A DNA stretch of 12,331 nucleotides. It comes from Chloromonas sp. AAM2 (taxonomy: Eukaryota > Chlorophyta > Chlorophyceae > Chlamydomonadales > Chlamydomonadaceae). Positions within the stretch are counted from its first letter, which is position 1, and every line of letters begins with the position of its first letter. Both the position numbers and the translations under genes were made by a program. The notes beneath the pieces were generated by a model, which worked only from the letters and a program-made list of their open reading frames with translations, did not search any database and was not told the origin of the DNA. Positions 8,101 through 12,331 of this stretch are shown in pieces. The DNA is taken from NCBI GenBank assembly GCA_004335635.1, contig QAXH01005159.1, forward strand, positions 1 through 12,331. The letters are read 5' to 3'.

Positions 8101-8640
8101 CCTGTCATCTTGTGGAGGAAGCTGGCTAGCATCTGACGCCACGTGCTCCATCTGTGGTGTGCCATTACTCCATTGTAGATTCTGTCCTGACTGCTGCTGC
8201 TGCTGCGGCTGCTGCTGCTGCTGCTGCTGCTGCTGGCCCTGATGTGCAGGTGCCCATGGGTTGTGCACTGCATGCATGTCCTGACCCCCATGCGGTGCAT
8301 GCCATGCAGCGGCACTGTCTGACACAGTGTCTCCCCAGATGCTTGACAGTTTGGTTAGGCCAGGCACAGCTCGGAAGACCGGAACTGAGCTCGCGAGTGC
8401 TGAGCCGTCACTCCATGTGGGCTCGGTGGAAGGCCAACCTTGTATACCCGGCATCTCGGACTCGGTCGTGCCAGCAGCGCCTTGTTGGTGCACTTGTCCT
8501 CTGTGCATGGGCTGTTTGCCGTTGAAGGGCTGGCCAGGTGGCTGTGCGAGACTTGCTGACATGCCGGGCTGCTGGCCGAAGAGCCGCATAAGGCTGGCGC
8601 CGGCATCGTGAGCATTGTCAGCTGGATAACTGTGATCCAT
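1993..8640 (-). CDS. URT1: URT1-like terminal uridylyltransferase, nine exons, 1204 residues
   Basis: Predicted to add uridines to the 3' ends of deadenylated mRNAs in the cytoplasm. Exons on the minus strand: 8640-6895, 6548-5704, 5023-4882, 4517-4341, 4098-3908, 3459-3287, 2863-2737, 2526-2455, 2134-1993. Every intron is GT-AG and every junction is in phase (0,2,0,0,2,1,2,2). The start is the first ATG after an in-frame TGA at 8671-8673. Catalytic features seen: Gly916-Ser917, Asp929-x-Asp931, third Asp988, [11 protein letters not shown] at 1035-1045, the PAP-associated domain at about 1093-1158, IEDPF at 1147-1151, and His1155 followed by DLGR. In Cid1 the His of this motif (His336) favours UTP over ATP. 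The motif and the following [12 protein letters not shown] stretch resemble plant URT1 as I recall it. The first 864 residues are low-complexity, longer than I would expect for plant URT1. Family assignment is firm. The URT1 orthology and UTP preference are inferred from motifs. An exon missed inside intron 2 is the main structural uncertainty. Confidence 0.88.
2135..2454 (-). other. Intron 8, with GT run and 17-base duplication
   Basis: 320 bases, GTAAGT to GTGCAG. It contains a GT dinucleotide run (about 2276-2292) and a perfect 17-base tandem duplication (2363-2379 and 2380-2396). No exon recognised. Confidence 0.75.
2455..2526 (-). CDS. URT1: Exon 8: nucleotide-recognition motif
   Basis: This exon encodes residues 1135-1157 plus two bases of Gly1158 (ATGTATGCAG acceptor, CTGGG|GTAAGT donor). 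It carries [16 protein letters not shown]. His1155 (codon 2465-2463) sits where UTP-selective enzymes such as Cid1, TUT4/TUT7 and URT1 have His, whereas ATP-preferring relatives lack it. This is the main basis for calling a uridylyltransferase rather than a poly(A) polymerase. Confidence 0.88.
2737..2863 (-). CDS. URT1: Exon 7: PAP-associated domain, first part
   Basis: Two bases complete Gly1092. Residues 1093-1133 follow, and two bases of Trp1134 end the exon at GACTG|GTGGGT. The stretch [14 protein letters not shown], then VLSVRMG and SKRSKDW, is the conserved core of the PAP-associated domain. The Trp codon split across the intron (TG|G) is the only donor choice here that keeps frame with exon 8 and restores the family Trp. 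Confidence 0.88.
2864..3286 (-). other. Intron 6, with a trinucleotide repeat
   Basis: 423 bases, GTGAGT to CTGCAG. It holds a short ATG/CAT trinucleotide run (2921-2935). No conserved exon or RNA recognised. Confidence 0.75.
3287..3459 (-). CDS. URT1: Exon 6: GTLSSY motif of the central domain
   Basis: The first base completes Arg1034. Residues 1035-1091 follow, and one base of Gly1092 ends the exon at AAGG|GTGAGT. It begins [18 protein letters not shown], the conserved helix that contacts the incoming base and ribose in Cid1-type enzymes, followed by PPILPVLQ and GWDCSF, both usual in the TUTase branch. Confidence 0.9.
3460..3907 (-). other. Intron 5 of the uridylyltransferase
   Basis: 448 bases, GTACGT to TTCCAG. 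Nothing recognised beyond the splice signals. Confidence 0.75.
3908..4098 (-). CDS. URT1: Exon 5: third catalytic aspartate and central domain
   Basis: This exon encodes residues 971-1033 and two bases of Arg1034 (CTTTGCAG|GCA acceptor, ACAG|GTACGT donor). It starts ARVPVVKF, and Asp988 in [11 protein letters not shown] is the third carboxylate of the active site. [11 protein letters not shown] (about 1020) is a family-conserved stretch of the central domain and leads into the substrate-binding motif completed in exon 6. Confidence 0.9.
4099..4340 (-). other. Intron 4, with repeated pyrimidine tract
   Basis: 242 bases, GTAGGC to TTGCAG. The last 100 bases before the acceptor are pyrimidine-rich on the minus strand and contain CTCGCACTTTTCC twice (4197-4185 and 4174-4162) plus further CACTCTT-like units. 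This probably arose as a degenerate tandem repeat and extends the normal tract. Confidence 0.7.
4341..4517 (-). CDS. URT1: Exon 4: nucleotidyltransferase active site
   Basis: This exon encodes residues 912-970 in phase 0 at both ends (CATACAG|GTA acceptor, AAAG|GTAGGC donor). It starts [20 protein letters not shown], the signature of DNA polymerase beta-like nucleotidyltransferases: Gly916-Ser917 bind the triphosphate, and Asp929 and Asp931 coordinate the two metal ions. All of these residues are intact, so the enzyme is expected to be active. Confidence 0.9.
4518..4881 (-). other. Intron 3 of the uridylyltransferase
   Basis: 364 bases, GTGAGC to ATACAG. Just before the acceptor, within 4530-4552, the minus strand carries two AACCCTA units resembling plant telo-boxes, which here also serve as the pyrimidine-rich tract. 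Nothing else recognised. Confidence 0.75.
4882..5023 (-). CDS. URT1: Exon 3: start of the catalytic core
   Basis: The first base completes Arg864 and residues 865-911 follow, ending phase 0 at CAG|GTGAGC. The sequence is helical and charged ([19 protein letters not shown]), matching the helices that precede the nucleotidyltransferase domain in Cid1 and URT1 enzymes. Its acceptor TTTCTCTCTTTGCAG is strong but lies inside an inverted repeat, and the first 40-odd bases of this exon have a decayed copy just upstream. Confidence 0.85.
5026..5079 (-). promoter_or_regulatory. Inverted repeat over the exon 3 splice acceptor
   Basis: GCAAAGAGAGAAA (5079-5067 on the minus strand) is the perfect reverse complement of TTTCTCTCTTTGC (5038-5026), separated by 28 bases. 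The second arm is the polypyrimidine tract of the exon 3 acceptor and ends one base before its AG. In the pre-mRNA a 13-bp stem could hide the tract. The repeat is seen; a regulatory role is inference. Confidence 0.5.
5081..5126 (-). pseudogene. Decayed copy of the exon 3 start, with acceptor
   Basis: This stretch aligns to 4979-5025 (exon 3 start plus its AG) with eight mismatches and one deletion. It keeps its own acceptor (TTCCCTGTAG|G) and has gained a GTGAGT donor-like site. Read in the frame set by exon 2 it begins [10 protein letters not shown], against [10 protein letters not shown] in the real exon, but the one-base deletion leads to a stop before exon 3. It looks like a broken exon fragment rather than a used exon. 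Confidence 0.6.
5704..6548 (-). CDS. URT1: Exon 2 of the uridylyltransferase: Gln/Leu-rich region
   Basis: This exon encodes residues 583-863 plus two bases of codon 864. Its acceptor is TTCACATGCAG|GAT and its donor AAG|GTATGT. Residues about 619-753 alternate glutamine runs with short leucine clusters (DILRLMQ at 634-640, GLLMQLIQ at 669-676, [12 protein letters not shown]), which could form amphipathic helices or a coiled coil. [11 protein letters not shown] (758-768) closely repeats a motif of exon 1. The last part (about 800-860) is Gly/Pro/Ala-rich. Reading through the donor adds 32 foreign residues before a stop at 5604-5606, so retention of intron 2 would give a protein with the whole disordered region and no catalytic domain. 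Confidence 0.85.
6036..6440 (-). repeat. Gln/Leu codon cluster in exon 2
   Basis: Residues about 619-753 contain several Q runs of four to seven, separated by leucine-rich hexamers. CAG and CAA are mixed, which suggests the run is old or selected as protein rather than freshly expanded DNA. Confidence 0.85.
6549..6894 (-). other. Intron 1 of the uridylyltransferase
   Basis: 346 bases, GTGAGC to ATGCAG, between two phase-0 exons. Nothing further recognised. It contains no continuous reading frame that would suggest a missed exon. Confidence 0.8.
6895..8640 (-). CDS. URT1: Exon 1 of the uridylyltransferase: disordered Pro/Gly/Gln/His/Met-rich region
   Basis: This exon encodes residues 1-582 and ends at a CAG|GTGAGC donor in phase 0. 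The composition is dominated by Pro, Gly, Gln, His and Met, with no recognisable fold, signal peptide or membrane segment. Order along the protein: a short motif [10 protein letters not shown] (14-23); a Trp-containing acidic/polar stretch (about 57-130); glutamine runs at 136-150 and 216-224; [10 protein letters not shown] at 227-236; a Pro-rich repeat array (289-351); and a paired SPR-x-SQEFGG motif (524-534 and 545-555). Such regions in RNA-decay enzymes commonly bind partner proteins through short linear motifs or drive condensation; that role here is inference. Strong bias makes antisense frames of this exon look open, but they have no supporting features. Confidence 0.85.
7588..7776 (-). 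repeat. 63-bp coding tandem repeat (21 residues, three copies)
   Basis: Residues 289-309, 310-330 and 331-351 repeat the pattern M-P/H-V/A-PPG-x-QN followed by HAPP-x-x-DP. The first two copies are nearly identical and the third has diverged. Related Pro/Gly/Tyr stretches (GYGPRM) flank the array on both sides. Confidence 0.85.
7969..7995 (-). repeat. Glutamine codon run in exon 1 (residues 216-224)
   Basis: Nine consecutive glutamine codons, mixed CAG and CAA, preceded by His/Gln residues. It lies directly before the [10 protein letters not shown] motif. Confidence 0.9.
8191..8235 (-). repeat. Glutamine codon run in exon 1 (residues 136-150)
   Basis: Fourteen glutamine codons interrupted by one Pro, mostly CAG (CTG on the plus strand). 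A length-variable microsatellite inside coding sequence. Confidence 0.9.
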
Positions 8641-9939
8641 AATCGTGGAACAGCGCAGTTCGGCGGCTGTTCAGAAAAATGTGTCAAGACATGCTTCACG
8701 AGACGAAATATAAAAACAAATCTGGACCTACTTGTGCGGCACGCCGCAATGGCAAGCGAGATAACAATATTGGTATTGTGGAAGGCGAAGGCAGCCCGTT
8801 ATCGCGCGTTTTCTCGGAACTCAGATCAAGTTCAAAGTTGGTATCCCTGTTTGTTCAGCATCAGAAAAAAAAACTTCTTTTTTTTGCCTTTCAGTTCATC
8901 CATATGTAATTGGCATCTTTGGCACTCAGTGACTTGGTTGTTCAGCATCCTTAACAGCAGGTCGCACGCCCACCAGCCTGCACTGTAGGTAAGTTGTCGT
9001 GATCTCGTTCAAGGCTGCACCGCGGGTCTCCAGCTTTGCACCGGCCGCCTGGTGTGTTGCGTGTTGGTGTGTCGCTTTGCCAAACTTGGCAGGTCTGGCA
9101 CCGGCTGACAGGTTCAACACTGCAGCAACGCAGGCCTCGTTGGAGCCAACATGCTCAGGTTGCAGTCAGCAAGGTCATGATGACACCTGAGCGTCGAAAC
9201 CACAAATGCAGACAAACCACAAACACGCTTGCACATTGACAGCCGGTCCCTCCTTTACTGAATCCAGTCGCTTTTCTTGCTGCCGTCGTGTTTCCTAGTT
9301 CTTAGTGTATAGTATGTATACTATGTAGACTTTTTTGTTTGTTGACTGAAAGGGACAACACAGAAGGTTGAGAGAGGAGAGGGGAGGGAGGGAGCCGCTA
9401 CCAGGTCTTCATGCATACACGGTCTACACTAACAAGCATGCGTCTACCATCGTATGTATGCATTGGCGAGCTGCCGACTGGTATGCCGGTGTAACCAACC
9501 GGCATTCATGGCTGAGATTATCACACCGCATGCCTCCTGGGGGCACCCCATTTACATCGCCGTATCTGCTGTCCAGCAGCCGGACCACCTTCACACGCAG
9601 CGCGTTATTACATTTAAAGGGAGCTGTGTGTTGGAGGGCTTGTGGGTGGCCAAGGGTGTGGGTGCCCCCACCTCCTACGGCAGGTGCTTGCTCAGGGCGT
9701 AGCCAGACCAAAGCCACTGGCATGGGGGGCCAGACCAGGCCTTGCTGACACAGTCAGGTCACAAACATGACCCAGCACAAAATCTAGGTGGAAAGAACAG
9801 GTTGGGTACATTATGAGGGCACCATATAATATCAAGATGCACCGATAAGCATAGCTGTTGACTGTGCCGCAGTTGTTGCTGACAGCATCTATGTGGTCTT
9901 GCGGTGGTGGTGGTGGTGGTGGTGGTGCAGGTTTCGTTC
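8641..9939. promoter_or_regulatory. Divergent intergenic region between the two genes
   Basis: About 1.3 kb separate the two start codons, so both promoters and 5' UTRs should lie here. It holds an A-run followed by a T-run (about 8868-8886), a plus-strand donor-like GTAG|GTAAGT at 8989 that could belong to a 5' UTR intron of the plus gene, a small palindrome (ATAGTAT/ATACTAT, about 9307-9322) and a purine-rich tract (about 9369-9393). No convincing TATA box or coding exon was found. Confidence 0.4.
9903..9926 (+). repeat. (GGT)8 just upstream of the plus-strand start codon
   Basis: Eight perfect GGT units end 13 bases before the ATG at 9940 and are followed by GCAG. If transcribed, GGU repeats can form a two-layer G-quadruplex, which could affect translation. 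The GCAG could alternatively be a splice acceptor of a 5' UTR intron. Confidence 0.8.
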
Positions 9940-11136
9940 ATGCGCCCGGCGCCAGCAAAGAAGAAGTCCAAGGCGATGTCCAAAGCCGGTTCAACCGTGG
10001 CGGATGCTGTCCTGGCGTATATTGGGTTCCATACAGTCAATGGCCAGCAGTTGTACCCAATCGAGGAACCGCATAACGGCTTTCCTTACCAGGATGACTT
10101 TTCAGCGCACAAGTACCCCAATGAGGACAAGGCAACAGCACCTTATGCCGTGTACTTTGAGGCAAGTACCTGTTTCGTTCGCTTGCTCGTGCTAGCCTTC
10201 CGATCAACATGCGAAGATGGAACGACTGGTGCACTTGTTGATAAGAGTCTGCAGGGTGTGACGGCACATGTTAGGCTGTCTGGAGTAAGGGGGTACATGG
10301 CAGGGTTGGGAACTGAGCCAGTGCATATGGCTTAGCCAAAACATGGACTAGGTCTCCTGGGCAACCAAGCGGCAAGCTTGCTGTGGCCGGAATTGCAGCT
10401 GGTACAGTTGTTGTGAGCTTGATGGCCGGCTGCTGAAGCTCAGGAACACCAACCTCTCAAGATCTCGCATGCGATATAATTTGACATTACCCGTCACCAA
10501 ACCCACACAAAACAGCTAATATGCCCTTGAATGAAATGAAATCATATAAGTCTCAACCCAATCATGGCGCCCGGTGCAGAGAAGAAGTCACAAGTGTTCT
10601 GCAGTTGTCTGAGAAATCACGTCCCTTCTATGCTTTTTCTGGCACAATTTTGAATAAAGGCATGCCGTTTTTTGTCCGCTCGATTCCTGACGCTTTGGTG
10701 TTGCAATGCGTGTTCCTGTAATGGTGAATAGTAGGAGCACAGCGGCTTTTCTGTTGGCGCTGCCTACATGTTGGAGCTGACCAGTCACCTACGGCCACAT
10801 TGCGTATCATCTCAGTCCTGCACTCAACAGTTGCGTGGCATGTCTGCTGTTCAGGAAAGGATGAAGTCGTTTGGTCTGAAGTTCGGCGAGGTGGGGGGCT
10901 TGTATGTGCATGACGTCCACAAGAACAAGGGTGCGCTCAAGTTGGCTCTCCCCGAGGACGCACCAGCCGAGCTGGCGAACCAGGACTTTGCTGGCCTCAT
11001 GGACATCTCTGTAACCCCGTATGGCAGCAATGATGTCGTTCGCCAGTGTCGCGTGGGTGGCGAGCTCAAGCACAACCAAGAGGACAAGTTGCGATACGCT
11101 GCAGCAGAGAAACAAGGACAAGGTGTGCAGCCATAG
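9940..11136 (+). CDS. Unrecognised 167-residue protein, two exons with GC-AG intron
   Basis: I do not recognise this protein. Exon 1 (9940-10161) encodes 74 residues and exon 2 (10855-11136) encodes 93 residues plus TAG. The junction is phase 0 using GAG|GCAAGT and CTGTTCAG|GAA. AG|GCAAGT is the strict consensus of GC-AG introns, while the GT four bases later breaks the frame. The N-terminus is basic (KKKSKAMSK). Next come an Ala/Val helix-like stretch (VADAVLAYIGFHTVNG) and a polar Tyr/Pro/Asp-rich stretch. Exon 2 is GLKFGEVGGLYVHDVHKNKG, then an acidic LALPEDAPAELANQDF, and ends charged. There is no membrane segment or obvious signal peptide, so a small soluble protein is likely. The exons look coding by amino-acid composition and by a clean ATG and stop. 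Another small exon in the 693-base gap cannot be excluded. No TGTAA signal is visible downstream. Confidence 0.55.
10162..10854 (+). other. Probable GC-AG intron of the plus-strand gene
   Basis: 693 bases. It contains a short stretch around 10563-10592 resembling the start of exon 1 (ATGGCGCCCGG then AGAAGAAGTC) and a TGTAA at about 10717 that could act as an intronic poly(A) signal. No second clear coding exon was seen. Confidence 0.45.
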
Positions 11137-12192
11137 AGGTGCGGTTCAGCTGGTCTGGGACAAACGTCATACGTTCTGTTAATCGCGTCGAGTCGATTGA
11201 TCACGCACTCCTGCGGCGGGAAGACGGTGCATTAGATCTTCCCCAAGCCTTCCGTGTGCTAGTCTTCCAGTTCGGATCATCAAACGACTGTTGGGTCTAG
11301 CCGGTGCGACCAGGCCTTGCACAGCCGCTGACCCACGAGCCTGGTAACGCCGGAACACAATTGTACGCATGCATGCTTGTGTTTTTCAATGCTTCCAGTG
11401 ACGATATTGAGCTATTCCCTGGCGGGTCTAAAGGCGAAAGCCACTTTAAAAAACCATCGCATGTGTGTGAGTCTGTTGAGGCCTGTGCACAGCCCACCAG
11501 ACCCCAAGCATGATTGGACGGTTACTACGTCTTGTGGTAGCTCTGAGCTGGTGGAAGCTGCACATATGGACGGCGCAAAGTCACTTGTGTGTGCGTCCAC
11601 TTGTACGTATGGGCTTCTACGTTTATGGTAGACATATGGCCTTTCCCCAAATTAGTGTTGTGGCGTGCATTGCTACTGATTTAAACGCCCATGTGTGTCG
11701 AGAACGTGTTGCTTGGTGAGCGTAGTATGCCAATGAAGCATCTGTACTTTCTTGGATGTACATGCAGCAGTGGAACCATCAGCAGCGGCACAGGCACTGA
11801 CGGCGCATGCAGGTAAGCGGGAGGGAGGGGCAGATGTGATGTTAGAGCTCAGCAGACAGAGTGTTGCTGCACACCATGTGGGAATGGTAGCTTGCAGGGG
11901 CATGAGTAGTCTTTGTGTTCTGGTTGTGTGATGTTCAATGTTGTTACAGCTCTTGGCCTGGACATGCTGTGGATCATGGCGGTGGCTGATTCAGTTGTTT
12001 GTTTGCGGCCATGATCACCCGGTGCATGTGCATGCAACGGCAGCGCACTCATTGCCATGCTCACAACACCAGCTGCATGCCATGCTCATGACACCATAAA
12101 GCAAAGGCCTGTCATCCCATTGTCAGCGTAGAGGGCAGCAGCCGAACGGGGGAGGGCATTGACTGCTTGATGACATCGTATTGGGCATCCGG
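11137..12192. other. Downstream flank without a clear gene
   Basis: No convincing conserved coding sequence. A weak set of phase-compatible plus-strand exons lies at 11691-12014. No TGTAA was found in the first 600 bases after the plus-strand stop codon. Confidence 0.4.
11691..12014 (+). CDS. Speculative 44-residue three-exon gene
   Basis: Exons 11691-11715, 11768-11812 and 11950-12014 join in phase (1,1) with good borders: CTTG|GTGAGC, ATGCAG|CAG, ATGCAG|GTAAGC and TTGTTACAG|CTC. They would give a peptide beginning MCVENVLL and ending in a hydrophobic LGLDMLWIMAVADSVV segment before the stop. The 52-base first intron is much shorter than the others here. The two splice pairs are the best evidence; the reading frame and start are guesses. 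Confidence 0.15.
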
Positions 12193-12331
12193 TGACACGC
12201 ACCGTCAGTGTGTTGCATTGGGCACGCACCGTCAGTGTGTTGCATTGGGCACGCACCGTCAGTGTATTGCATTGGGCACGCACCGTCAGTGTGTTGCATT
12301 GGGCACGCACCGTCAGTGTGTTGCATGGCAC
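12193..12331. repeat. 27-bp minisatellite, at least five copies, cut by the window end
   Basis: Units at 12193-12219, 12220-12246, 12247-12273, 12274-12300 and 12301-12326 onward, with core GCACCGTCAGTGTGTTGCAT. Copy 3 has one G-to-A change, the first copy is diverged at its left end, and the last is followed by GGCAC. Because 27 is a multiple of three, the minus strand reads as repeated CNTLTVRAQ without stops, but nothing shows that it is coding. Confidence 0.93.

Noticed and set aside
7104..8136. Long plus-strand open frames opposite exon 1
   Set aside because: They arise from the strong codon bias of the Pro/Gly/Gln/His-rich exon. The minus-strand frame has a clean start and splices in phase into a recognisable enzyme.
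6939..8315. 458-codon minus-strand frame rich in Ser and His
   Set aside because: It is the frame-shifted shadow of exon 1 (CAG runs read as AGC Ser), with no link to the catalytic exons.
8926..9190. Overlapping 60-codon frames on both strands in the intergenic region
   Set aside because: Short, with no start context, homology or phase-compatible splicing. The GTAAGT at 8989 is better explained as a possible 5' UTR donor.
9300..9330. Palindrome ATAGTAT/ATACTAT as terminator or operator
   Set aside because: A seven-base stem in AT-rich sequence is common by chance, and this type of element has no expected role in a nuclear algal promoter.
10165..10170. GT donor AA|GTACCT for the plus-strand gene
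   Set aside because: Using it breaks the frame with exon 2 at 10855. The GC donor four bases earlier fits the consensus and the frame.

Overview
The window looks like nuclear DNA of a chlorophyte green alga. It holds a long, intron-rich gene whose exons join in phase through GT-AG borders, large CAG-coded glutamine tracts, several minisatellites and decayed duplications. Chlorophyte-type TGTAA poly(A) signals lie where the gene should end, and the enzyme family resembles plant and algal URT1. Species cannot be read from the sequence. I see no bacterial-style operon, tRNA, rRNA or complete mobile element.

The main content is one minus-strand gene. It runs from an ATG at 8640 to a TAA at 1993 in nine exons: 8640-6895, 6548-5704, 5023-4882, 4517-4341, 4098-3908, 3459-3287, 2863-2737, 2526-2455 and 2134-1993. 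The exons sum to 3615 nt, giving 1204 residues plus a stop, and all eight junctions keep frame. Residues 1 to about 864 form a disordered region rich in Gln, Pro, Gly, Met and His. Residues 865-1204 form a complete Cid1/URT1-type terminal nucleotidyltransferase. They carry the GS and Asp-x-Asp motif, the third catalytic Asp, the PAP-associated domain, and a His in the nucleotide-recognition motif that is typical of UTP-selective enzymes. The likely job is cytoplasmic 3' uridylation of deadenylated mRNA, with the N-terminal region acting as a scaffold for decay-factor contacts or condensates.

The plus strand carries a second, divergent gene at 9940-11136. It has two exons joined by a GC-AG intron and encodes a 167-residue protein I do not recognise. 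The roughly 1.3 kb between the two start codons (8641-9939) probably holds both promoters.

The flanks are gene-poor. Region 1-1992 has a five-copy 31-bp minisatellite (830-984), a weak minus-strand candidate exon (1116-1448) and the poly(A) region of the large gene. Region 11137-12331 has weak plus-strand candidate exons and a 27-bp minisatellite (from 12193) that runs off the window edge.

The least ordinary features are these: short leucine/phenylalanine motifs repeated in the disordered region of the uridylyltransferase; a perfect 13-nt inverted repeat that would fold over the splice acceptor of its first catalytic exon; and a series of decayed acceptor/exon copies just upstream in intron 2. 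Together they suggest, without proving, splice-level control over whether the catalytic domain is made.
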